Positions 1-5,298 of a stretch of 5,298 bases of DNA are shown here, piece after piece. The notes beneath the pieces are model-generated. The model did no database searches and was not told the DNA's origin. It was given only the letters and a program-made list of their open reading frames with translations. The first letter of the stretch is position 1, and every line of letters starts with the position of its first letter. This stretch comes from an uncultured Opitutales bacterium. GTDB taxonomy: Bacteria; Verrucomicrobiota; Verrucomicrobiia; Opitutales; UBA9783. Both the position numbers and the translations under genes were made by a program. The DNA is taken from assembly GCA_934700265.1 (NCBI GenBank), contig CAKUXH010000067.1, positions 1 to 5,298 on the forward strand, written 5' to 3'.

Positions 1-570
1 TAACACGGTAGCTTTTAAAATATCAAAAAAAGTTATCGCACCATCTTGAACAATATCAAGGTCGAATCCCAAAGCTGTATGTGTCTGGTTGACAATCATG
101 ATAATAATAACTGCAGACATATACCCCAAAATAACACTTCGAGACACATATTGAACCAATGATGAAATATTTAAACAAGCACTTATCACCAAAAAACAAC
201 CTGTCATGACTAAAACAACAGGCAAGACCTCTGTAAAATGATCATAACCAACACCACAAGCTGTTAACGCACTTAACATAACCACAGCCGTTGAATTAGT
301 TGGCCCCAAATTTAAAACTCGAGATCCTGAAAATAACGCCGAAACCATGGTTGCAACAATTGCTCCATAAAGACCATATTCAACAGGCAATCCTGCCAAC
401 AGGGCATAGACCATAGCCTGCGGAAAAACAAGCAAAGCTACATTTAACCCAGAAAAAATATCAGGTAATAAATACCCCCATTTATACCTAAAAACATCTT
501 TAGCCAGAGGCAAAAACTCTAACTCTGTATCCTTCCACAAACGAACAATGTTTTTAAATAACCTTCGCAT
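1..570 (-). CDS. SulP-family anion transporter, N-terminal part (cut by window edge)
   Basis: Inner-membrane transporter of the SulP/SLC26 family, which moves sulfate, bicarbonate or dicarboxylates depending on the member; the substrate cannot be read from this part. Reading the complement from the ATG at 570 gives 190 residues without a stop, and the frame runs off the left edge, so the rest of the membrane domain and any C-terminal STAS domain lie outside. Visible family hallmarks: P36-D-I-F-S-G before the first helix, the P50-Q-A-M-V-Y-A-L-L-A-G-L-P segment (50-62), E64-Y-G-L-Y-G, the L88-G-P-T-N-S-T-A segment that helps form the anion site in the family, and S143-R-S-V-I-L-G-Y. Hydrophobic stretches lie near 37-57, 68-86, 92-107, 115-137 and 146-161. 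An in-frame TAG at 598-600 lies 27 bases upstream and no other ATG falls between, which fixes the start. No Shine-Dalgarno is seen. The gene follows the prepilin gene on the same strand after 44 bases. Family certain, substrate unknown. Confidence 0.93.
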   Translation of the reverse strand, partial: MRRLFKNIVRLWKDTELEFLPLAKDVFRYKWGYLLPDIFSGLNVALLVFPQAMVYALLAGLPVEYGLYGAIVATMVSALFSGSRVLNLGPTNSTAVVMLSALTACGVGYDHFTEVLPVVLVMTGCFLVISACLNISSLVQYVSRSVILGYMSAVIIIMIVNQTHTALGFDLDIVQDGAITFFDILKATVL

Positions 571-585
571 CCAAATAGAAGATTT

Positions 586-604
586 AAAATAGATTATCTA
601 TTTT
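586..604. repeat. AT-rich palindrome between the prepilin and SulP genes
   Basis: Two perfect 9-base arms (AAAATAGAT and ATCTATTTT) flank a single central T. The site sits 16 to 34 bases upstream of the SulP start codon. A one-base loop is too short for a normal RNA hairpin, so if it is functional it is more likely a dimeric repressor or activator site than a terminator. In such AT-rich DNA chance occurrence is possible. Confidence 0.4.
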
Positions 605-649
605 GTAAACTTTTTTAATTAACTATTTTAAAATGATAATAAAGTTTAC
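605..649. repeat. Inverted repeat spanning the 3' end of the prepilin gene
   Basis: Perfect 9-base arms GTAAACTTT (605-613) and AAAGTTTAC (641-649) are separated by 27 bases that include the TAA stop of the prepilin gene (615-617). It directly abuts the palindrome at 586-604. On the minus-strand transcript it could fold into a stem with a large loop just at the end of the gene. It has only two G-C pairs per arm and no U-run after it, so it is a poor intrinsic terminator; a weak attenuator or chance are both possible. Confidence 0.3.
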
Positions 650-1001
650 CTAAAACTTTTGTTTTATTAAAAAAAACGATTTTGTACCATTCATTTTCTA
701 AACATTTCACATGAATCTTATAGCGCCAAAATTTATTTATTTTTTCTTTGCTGAAAATCCGATTTTTCGTAACTTTGTTTTGATAACAATACCAATTACC
801 ACACCGTTGCTCTACATCTAAATGCACTAAAAAATATTCAAAAGCTCCTATGTAAGGCAACAAATTACATTGTTCACTTACAATCGTCTGCTCATGTTTT
901 AAATGCGAATATGTCTTAAAAATCGCAGTAAGAAGCATAGAAAAAATCGCAAGGCCTACCAATACCTCTATCAAAGAAAACCCACAACACCATTTTTTCA
1001 T
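615..1001 (-). CDS. Type IV prepilin-like / pseudopilin-like protein
   Basis: Small protein of 128 residues with a class III prepilin signal: a short leader M-K-K-W-C-C-G, predicted prepilin-peptidase cleavage after G7, then F8-S-L-I-E12 with the conserved Glu at position +5, and a hydrophobic helix to about residue 28. Proteins of this type are exported, cleaved and N-methylated by PilD/GspO and join type IV pili, type II secretion pseudopili or competence fibres. The rest (30-128) is divergent and gives no subfamily; the size suits a minor pilin such as a GspI- or PilV-type. Four cysteines (45, 67, 72, 100) in the exported part could form disulfides. I chose the ATG at 1001, not the in-frame ATG at 1046, because it gives the normal leader length and overlaps the stop of the upstream FtsZ-family gene as ATGA, implying translational coupling. 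The longer start would put 15 extra charged and aromatic residues before the leader and overlap the neighbour by 49 bases. Confidence 0.82.
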   Translation of the reverse strand: MKKWCCGFSLIEVLVGLAIFSMLLTAIFKTYSHLKHEQTIVSEQCNLLPYIGAFEYFLVHLDVEQRCGNWYCYQNKVTKNRIFSKEKINKFWRYKIHVKCLENEWYKIVFFNKTKVLGKLYYHFKIVN

Positions 1002-2128
1002 GATTCTAACTTTAAACCTAATCTCAAATAAGTAGGTGTATCCCAATAAGATTCTATGCCTTGGGTCTCAAAATCAAATTGAATTTGAATGTTAGAAGTA
1101 GAATTAGATTTTTGTTTTTTATTTTTATAACGTATTGCTTTTAGATTCTTTTTACAGGAAGATAATAGCACAAATATTTCTGCCTTCTGTATACCTCCTA
1201 AATTTGAATGGCAATTGTTCAAAATCTGTAAATCAGGAACTCCTAAAAAACTTTGCAACTCATAATTTAAATTTTTCAAGTCAGTTAAAGTAATATCCGA
1301 TGTTAAATTCGTATAAATAAAAGCACTTTGTATTGGCGCTAAATCTAATCTAACTTTTAAACTCGGACATTCTAAAACAGATTTAAGTGCTTTGCCAACA
1401 GCATTCTCGCCATCTCCACGACCAAAACCCCAAAATACTGAATCAGGTTTGTTAGAAAAATGCTGCATAAAACTACTAAGATTGCAAACAAATGCCCCCG
1501 TATCTACCTGTGTTAAACTTAGAAAAAATGATTGCGTTAATTGTCCTAATAAATCATCCCCTTTACAAAAAGCCTCTTTTATAGTTGAAGAATCTGATAA
1601 GTTTTGAAATAAAATATCATTAAAAAATGGAACCGTTAAATCAGCCAAACTTTGAACCGCTTTTAACAAAGCTTGTGCTTTAATACTTTTATTTTTTCCT
1701 TCAAATGAAAACGGCATTATAGAAATAACCAATACAAAAGTTCCTGCTTGCTTAGCTATTTGCAAAGTTGGAATAACCATACCACTTCCGGTCCCACCAC
1801 CTAAACCTGCTAAAACAATTAAAACATCCGACTTTTGACAAAATGTTTGAATAACAGGATCAGCTTTATCGAAAACATCTTTGATAAGATTTTCATCCCC
1901 TCCTGAACTTAAACCTCTAAAGACATTTTTACCGAAGCAGTACTTAGCTAAAGATGAATCTAAACTTTCTAAACAACGCAAATCTGTATCAACTGCCAAA
2001 CAAAGATCTGACATGCAAGTTTGTTGCAAAAAAAAATGATTTAAACAACGACAAGCTGCACTCCCTAAAGCCAAGAATTTAACCCTTGCTCCTAGGCTCG
2101 CTACATCATCTATCGCCAACTCATTCAT
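998..2128 (-). CDS. ftsZ: Divergent FtsZ-family (tubulin-like) protein
   Basis: 376-residue member of the FtsZ family, whose canonical members are GTPases that polymerise into the cytoplasmic division ring. Domain order fits FtsZ: a Rossmann-like N-terminal half with V46-D-T-D (T2 loop), R71-G-L-S-S-G-G-D, the tubulin signature G108-L-G-G-G-T-G-S-G (108-116), P139-F-S-F-E-G-K with the ribose-contact Glu, and N170-D-I-L at the guanine-contact helix; then G234-F-G-R-G-D-G-E-N-A-V and a C-terminal domain to about 325. A charged linker leads to the tail W362-D-T-P-T-Y-L-R369, resembling the conserved C-terminal peptide that binds FtsA/ZipA-type partners. Oddities: the first glycine loop, normally GxGGxGxNxV, reads A-L-G-S-A-A-C-R-C-L-N (20-30), and the T7 loop region (208-221) lacks an obvious N-x-D-F-A-D. 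There are 12 cysteines. The ATG at 2128 is preceded only by a weak AGAGA. The gene shares its stop with the next start (ATGA). It may be the only FtsZ of this organism evolving fast, or a second copy; the symbol denotes family only. Confidence 0.85.
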   Translation of the reverse strand: MNELAIDDVASLGARVKFLALGSAACRCLNHFFLQQTCMSDLCLAVDTDLRCLESLDSSLAKYCFGKNVFRGLSSGGDENLIKDVFDKADPVIQTFCQKSDVLIVLAGLGGGTGSGMVIPTLQIAKQAGTFVLVISIMPFSFEGKNKSIKAQALLKAVQSLADLTVPFFNDILFQNLSDSSTIKEAFCKGDDLLGQLTQSFFLSLTQVDTGAFVCNLSSFMQHFSNKPDSVFWGFGRGDGENAVGKALKSVLECPSLKVRLDLAPIQSAFIYTNLTSDITLTDLKNLNYELQSFLGVPDLQILNNCHSNLGGIQKAEIFVLLSSCKKNLKAIRYKNKKQKSNSTSNIQIQFDFETQGIESYWDTPTYLRLGLKLES

Positions 2129-2155
2129 TATCTCTAATATTTAATTTAAAAAAAT

Positions 2156-2174
2156 ATCTTTGTCAACAAAAGAT
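2156..2174. repeat. Inverted repeat upstream of the FtsZ-family gene, possible operator
   Basis: Six-base arms ATCTTT (2156-2161) and AAAGAT (2169-2174) flank seven bases, starting 28 bases upstream of the FtsZ-family start codon. The repeat contains a minus-strand TTGACA (2161-2166). If transcription starts from the TATAAT at 2180-2185, the repeat would fall at the very 5' end of the mRNA leader. A regulator site or a short hairpin is possible; in AT-rich DNA chance is also likely. Confidence 0.3.
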
Positions 2175-2179
2175 GAAAA

Positions 2180-2185
2180 ATTATA
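2180..2185 (-). promoter_or_regulatory. Candidate -10 box for the FtsZ-family operon
   Basis: A perfect TATAAT read on the minus strand, immediately preceded by TG. Transcription would begin near 2173, giving a leader of about 45 bases before the ATG at 2128. No good -35 hexamer is found 16 to 18 bases upstream; the region there is only A/T-rich. Assignment rests on the -10 match alone. Confidence 0.35.
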
Positions 2186-2308
2186 CATATATTAACTGCA
2201 TAAATTTTAAACAACTCAACTGTCCATAATATTTTTCTACAAAAACATTGAAAAATACAGTTTAAATAAAAACAAGCTTGCTAATTCACAAAAAAATCTA
2301 TTAACTCA

Positions 2309-2314
2309 TATACT
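2309..2314 (+). promoter_or_regulatory. Candidate -10 box just before yajC (would imply a leaderless or near-leaderless mRNA)
   Basis: TATACT matches the -10 consensus at five of six positions but lies only four bases before the first yajC ATG (2319). A start about seven bases downstream would fall near 2320-2322, so translation would then need to start at the second ATG (2325) with almost no leader. No -35 match is seen at proper spacing. A TTGAAA at 2248-2253 is a good -35 by sequence but lacks a matching -10 at 16-18 bases. Weak candidate. Confidence 0.2.
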
Positions 2315-2318
2315 AATT

Positions 2319-2639
2319 ATGAAAATGTTGGAAATAAATAGTTTGTTTTTTGGAGATCAATTGGCTCAACCTAATCCAGGGACATCATCTATGTTAATGA
2401 TGGTATTTTTCTTTTTGGCATTCTGGTTTCTATTGATTGCTCCTCAACGCAAACGACAAAAAGCACAAGAAAAAATGATCGCTGCATTAAAAGCTGGTGA
2501 TGAAATTATGACTACCTCAGGATTAATTGGTAGTGTTATCCAAGTTAAAGGTGATCATTTAGTTATTAAATCTGGCGACTCTAAATTAGATCTACACAAA
2601 AATTTTGTTCAAACAAAATTAGAAAACAATAAAAAATAA
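2319..2639 (+). CDS. yajC: Sec translocon accessory protein YajC
   Basis: Single-span inner-membrane protein that associates with SecDF and the SecYEG channel in bacterial protein export. The 106 residues match the family in length and layout: a short N-terminal segment, one membrane helix at about 24-41, the hallmark A41-P-Q-R-K-R at its cytoplasmic edge, then L57-K-A-G-D-E-I-M-T-T-S-G-L-I-G-S-V (57-73), the small beta domain typical of YajC. The N-terminal segment before the helix (about 23 residues, containing Q-P-N-P-G) is longer than in minimal YajC. Two in-frame ATGs (2319 and 2325) are possible starts; neither has a Shine-Dalgarno. The gene ends nine bases before secDF, the usual yajC-secD order, so the two are surely co-transcribed. 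Confidence 0.95.
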   Translation: MKMLEINSLFFGDQLAQPNPGTSSMLMMVFFFLAFWFLLIAPQRKRQKAQEKMIAALKAGDEIMTTSGLIGSVIQVKGDHLVIKSGDSKLDLHKNFVQTKLENNKK

Positions 2640-2648
2640 AGTTTTATT

Positions 2649-5138
2649 ATGCATGCAACCAAGTGGCGTTTAGGTATCACTTTTTTAGCTCTTATTATAG
2701 GGCTATTCCAGCTCAATCCTTTAAAAGATAAAGATTTTAGTAGTTATCTTTTAAGTCAGGTAAAAGCTAATAAAGATACTTTTTCAAAGTTATTGATTCA
2801 AGCGCAAGAAGATGTTTCCGAAAAAAAATCTCCTCACTTGGTTTCCGCGTTAATTGCTTTGGGCCATAAACAACAATGTGATTTCAATCAATTTTTTACG
2901 CAATTTAATACATCTGACATAAAAAATCTCGACAAACGCAATCAAATTTTATTGCAACATTTATTAAGAAGTTCACAAAGTGTTTTCAAACAAGGACTAG
3001 ATTTAAAAGGTGGAGTCGCTTTCTCTCTAGAAATAAACTCTAAAGTTCTTGAAGGAAAATCTGATTGGGAAAAACAACAACTACAACAAAAAGCAATTGA
3101 GGTTATTTCTACACGTATTGATGCTTTAGGATTAGCAGAACCTATTGTTCGTCCTAGAGGAGATAATAATATAGAAGTTCAATTACCAGGCATCTCTTTA
3201 GAATCCAATCCTGACATCGTTCATGCATTAAAAAAGCCTGCAAAACTCGACTTCCGTTTGGTTAATGATAACATTCGTGATGGTGTTGTTCCTATGGGAT
3301 ATGAGAAGCTTTTTATTACTTCTGAAGATGAAAAAGGACAAGAAATTCAATACCCTATTATTGTAAAACGTATTCCTGAAATGACAGGAAAATCTATAAA
3401 GGAAGCTCATCCTGTTGTAGATCCTTATGGCAAATATGAAATCAGTTTACAAATGACAAATTCTGGTAAAGAAAGTTTTGCCACCATTACTCGTCAGAAT
3501 TTACACAAACGACTAGCAATTGTTCTTGATGGAAAAGTCTATTCTGCTCCTGTTATTCAATCAGAAATAACCCAAGGACAGGCAAGCATTTCCGGACGAT
3601 TTACACAACGTGAAGCCATCGAATTATCCAATGTTTTAAACAATCCGTTAGAATTTGAACTAGACCTAACAGAAATTTATGAAGTTGGACCCTCATTAGC
3701 ATCTGAAGCAAAATCTGTTGCTATTCAAGCCTCCATTGCAAGCGTTATATGTGTGCTTGCTTTAATGATATTTTATTACCGTTCTGCCGGTATTGTTTCT
3801 GGAGTTGCTCTACTTTTAAACTTCATTTTCATTATTGTCTCTTGGGCAATACTTGGAGCAACCATTACTCTTCCAAGTATTACCGCACTTGCCTTAACCT
3901 TTGGTATGGCTGTCGATGCTAACGTGTTAATTCTGGAACGTGTACGCGAAGAAATGCGTAATGGTCATGATGAAGTTGTTGCATTAGAACAAGGTCATAA
4001 AAAAGCATTTATTACCATATTAGATTCTAATATAACAACATTGTTAACCGCATGTTTGCTAATTTGGTTGGGCACAGGTCCCGTCAAAGGATTTGGTATC
4101 ACTTTAGCTATTGGTATCTTAACAACCTTATTTACTGTATTGTGTTTTAATCGTGCTCTCCTAGAAATTATTGCTCGCAAAGGCTGGTTTACAATGTCCT
4201 TAACCGCGTGGCTTGGCAAAGCTAATTATAATTTTATGCGGTGCAAATTCTGGGCATTTTCACTTTCATTAACATTGCTTATAATCGGCATTATAGGTGT
4301 AAGTTTACGAGGAAAGAGTGTATTAGGTATTGATTTTGTTGGTGGTGATGAAATGCTTATCAGCTATACTCAACCTGTAGATTGTCAAGAAATACGTAAT
4401 CTTGGAATTAAAAGTCATTTAGGGGAGGTAAATGCAGTTTATCAAAGATACTTAGGTAATCAAATGAGTTTATTGAAGATACAAACTGAAAAGAATCGCT
4501 CAGGCGAAGTATTAAAAATGCTTCAATCTACTTACCCAGATGCTCATCTAAAAAATGTTGCTCAAAACCAAATGGGAGCTTCTGTAAGCTCAGAAGTTCA
4601 AAAAAATGCGATCATTTCTGTACTGATGGCGCTAATAGGAATTCTCATTTATGTAGCTATGCGATTTGAGCTAAGTTATGGTGTAGGAGCTGTCTTTGCC
4701 TTATTGCATGATACGCTTATTACAATTGGTTTATACATCGCCTTTGGCCACCAATTTACAGCCCCCATGGTAGCTGCCGTATTAATGGTCATAGGTTATT
4801 CAATTAACGATACCATCATTATTTTTGATAGAATCCGAGAAGAAATTAAAGCCAACGCTTCATTAACTTTAGGTCAAGTCATCAATTTAGCTATCAATAA
4901 AACCCTATCCCGTACGTTGATTACTAGCTTAACCACATTCATTCCTGCTTGTGCATTATATATTTTCTGTTCAGGCATTGTTAGTGATTATGCATTGGTA
5001 TTCTTGCTTGGAATTTTTGTTGGAACATTCTCTTCAATCTTTATTGCCTCCCCTATTTTCTATTTCTGGAACAAAGGAGAAAGAAAACACTTGGATGCAA
5101 AACCTTCAGATGAAATAACTTACGATTGGATGAACTAA
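2649..5138 (+). CDS. secDF: Fused protein translocase subunit SecDF
   Basis: 829-residue single-chain SecD-SecF, an RND-like inner-membrane protein that uses proton flow to help draw exported proteins through SecYEG. SecD half: TM1 at about 7-24; an extra, mostly helical extracytoplasmic stretch (about 30-112); G116-L-D-L-K-G-G; the large P1 domain to about 340, including L293-D-G-K-V-Y-S-A-P; then five helices, with G419-M-A-V-D-A-N carrying the conserved TM4 Asp423. SecF half from about 530: TM near 533-552, G560-I-D-F-V-G-G, the small P4 domain, then helices containing H687-D, G716-Y-S-I-N-D-T and R755-T-L-I-T-S-L-T-T. Asp423, Asp721 and Arg755 correspond by motif to the proton-path residues studied in Thermus SecDF. 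All motifs are intact, so it should be functional. It starts nine bases after yajC without a clear Shine-Dalgarno and its TAA overlaps the recJ ATG by one base. Fused SecDF occurs in Verrucomicrobiota, Chlamydiota, Bacteroidota, Thermus and some Bacillota. Confidence 0.97.
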   Translation: MHATKWRLGITFLALIIGLFQLNPLKDKDFSSYLLSQVKANKDTFSKLLIQAQEDVSEKKSPHLVSALIALGHKQQCDFNQFFTQFNTSDIKNLDKRNQILLQHLLRSSQSVFKQGLDLKGGVAFSLEINSKVLEGKSDWEKQQLQQKAIEVISTRIDALGLAEPIVRPRGDNNIEVQLPGISLESNPDIVHALKKPAKLDFRLVNDNIRDGVVPMGYEKLFITSEDEKGQEIQYPIIVKRIPEMTGKSIKEAHPVVDPYGKYEISLQMTNSGKESFATITRQNLHKRLAIVLDGKVYSAPVIQSEITQGQASISGRFTQREAIELSNVLNNPLEFELDLTEIYEVGPSLASEAKSVAIQASIASVICVLALMIFYYRSAGIVSGVALLLNFIFIIVSWAILGATITLPSITALALTFGMAVDANVLILERVREEMRNGHDEVVALEQGHKKAFITILDSNITTLLTACLLIWLGTGPVKGFGITLAIGILTTLFTVLCFNRALLEIIARKGWFTMSLTAWLGKANYNFMRCKFWAFSLSLTLLIIGIIGVSLRGKSVLGIDFVGGDEMLISYTQPVDCQEIRNLGIKSHLGEVNAVYQRYLGNQMSLLKIQTEKNRSGEVLKMLQSTYPDAHLKNVAQNQMGASVSSEVQKNAIISVLMALIGILIYVAMRFELSYGVGAVFALLHDTLITIGLYIAFGHQFTAPMVAAVLMVIGYSINDTIIIFDRIREEIKANASLTLGQVINLAINKTLSRTLITSLTTFIPACALYIFCSGIVSDYALVFLLGIFVGTFSSIFIASPIFYFWNKGERKHLDAKPSDEITYDWMN

Positions 5139-5298
5139 TGCGTTGGGCTTTCAATACCCAACCTATTTCTTCCGAAATAAGGGATTATTTAAAAACGCTT
5201 CCATTAGAAGAAACATTTATTGAACTTCTTTCTCAATTTTCTTTTACATCTGTTGATGAATTAAAAGCTTTTTTAAACCCATCTTTGCGAGATGTAGA
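5138..5298 (+). CDS. recJ: Single-stranded-DNA-specific exonuclease RecJ, N-terminal fragment (cut by window edge)
   Basis: Only 53 complete codons are present before the right edge. The fragment begins M-R-W-A-F-N-T-Q-P-I, continues with a predicted helical stretch ending E29-L-L-S-Q-F, and then F35-T-S-V-D-E-L-K-A-F-L-N-P-S-L-R. This matches the usual RecJ N-terminus, in which a W-x-x-x-P start is followed by a 'region of the leading helix, then FLxPxL' pattern just before the catalytic DHH domain. RecJ is a cytoplasmic 5'-3' exonuclease acting in recombination and mismatch repair. The catalytic DHH and DHHA1 motifs are outside the window, so the call rests on the N-terminal pattern and on the gene order next to secDF, which I recall from other bacteria. 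The start overlaps the secDF stop as TAATG, suggesting re-initiation by the same ribosomes. No independent promoter is needed or seen. Confidence 0.78.
   Translation, partial: MRWAFNTQPISSEIRDYLKTLPLEETFIELLSQFSFTSVDELKAFLNPSLRDV

Larger units (their letters stand above)
2129..2318. promoter_or_regulatory. Divergent intergenic control region between the FtsZ-family gene and yajC
   Basis: This 190-base, very AT-rich spacer separates the two start codons and holds no open frame of note. It must contain the promoters for both gene groups. The elements I can point to are a perfect TATAAT on the minus strand (2180-2185), a TATACT on the plus strand close to yajC (2309-2314), and an inverted repeat at 2156-2174. 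None has a convincing partner box at ideal spacing, so start sites remain unassigned. Confidence 0.6.

Noticed and set aside
605..649. Inverted repeat as an intrinsic terminator of the FtsZ-prepilin operon
   Set aside because: The loop is 27 bases, the stem is AU-rich and no U-run follows on the minus-strand transcript.
1002..1046. Fifteen-codon upstream extension of the prepilin gene
   Set aside because: The ATG at 1001 gives a normal seven-residue prepilin leader and an ATGA overlap; the longer start would place an atypical extension before the leader.
1392..1607. 71-codon open frame on the plus strand inside the FtsZ-family gene
   Set aside because: It lies wholly antisense to a well-supported gene, has no family motif, and no start signal; a shadow frame.
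2138..2166. Perfect minus-strand TTGACA (2161-2166) as -35 of the FtsZ-family operon
   Set aside because: The box 17 bases downstream (TAAATA, 2138-2143) matches poorly, and the transcript would start about three bases before the ATG. Kept only as a remark.
2273..2280. Eight-base palindrome CAAGCTTG in the divergent spacer
   Set aside because: Too short to be meaningful on its own and no second copy is seen nearby.
3228..3410. 60-codon minus-strand open frame within secDF
   Set aside because: Antisense to the P1 domain coding region, composition and content unlike a real protein, no recognisable motif.
3995..4219. 74-codon minus-strand open frame within secDF
   Set aside because: Antisense to the SecD membrane helices; no motif or start signal supports it.

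Overview
The window is AT-rich and gene-dense, with two divergently oriented gene groups separated by a 190-base spacer (2129-2318). The plus-strand group is yajC, a fused secDF, and the start of recJ. The minus-strand group is an FtsZ-family gene, a short type IV prepilin-like gene, and the 5' part of a SulP anion transporter gene that runs off the left edge. I see no rRNA, tRNA, CRISPR array, insertion sequence or integrase. The window reads as core chromosome of a low-GC bacterium.

Taxonomic guess (inference): PVC superphylum, most likely Verrucomicrobiota of the Opitutia type. Reasons are the single-chain SecDF with an extended region between TM1 and the GLDLKGG motif, and a divergent FtsZ with a GxGxGENAV block and a W-D-x-P-T-Y-L-R tail. 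Free-living-style genes (SulP, prepilin) argue against an extremely reduced endosymbiont, although the base composition and long A/T runs would suit a host-associated lineage. A gene-tree placement is needed to confirm this.

Layout: 1-570 (-) SulP, N-terminal 190 residues; 571-614 spacer with a palindrome; 615-1001 (-) prepilin-like protein, whose start overlaps the stop of the FtsZ gene as ATGA; 998-2128 (-) FtsZ-family protein; 2129-2318 divergent control region; 2319-2639 (+) YajC; 2649-5138 (+) SecDF; 5138-5298 (+) RecJ N-terminus, joined to secDF by a TAATG overlap.

How they work together: YajC and SecDF are accessory parts of the Sec translocon and use proton-motive force to help pull proteins across the inner membrane; recJ is probably co-transcribed for reasons of operon history. 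The FtsZ-family protein and the prepilin are translationally coupled, which is the most unusual pairing here. The FtsZ-family protein keeps the GGGTGSG signature but has lost much of the first glycine-rich nucleotide loop and, by eye alignment, the T7 catalytic loop. It is also very cysteine-rich. It may be a fast-evolving division FtsZ or a specialised paralogue. I do not see strong evidence for a wholly new multi-gene system; the FtsZ/prepilin pair is the best candidate for follow-up.
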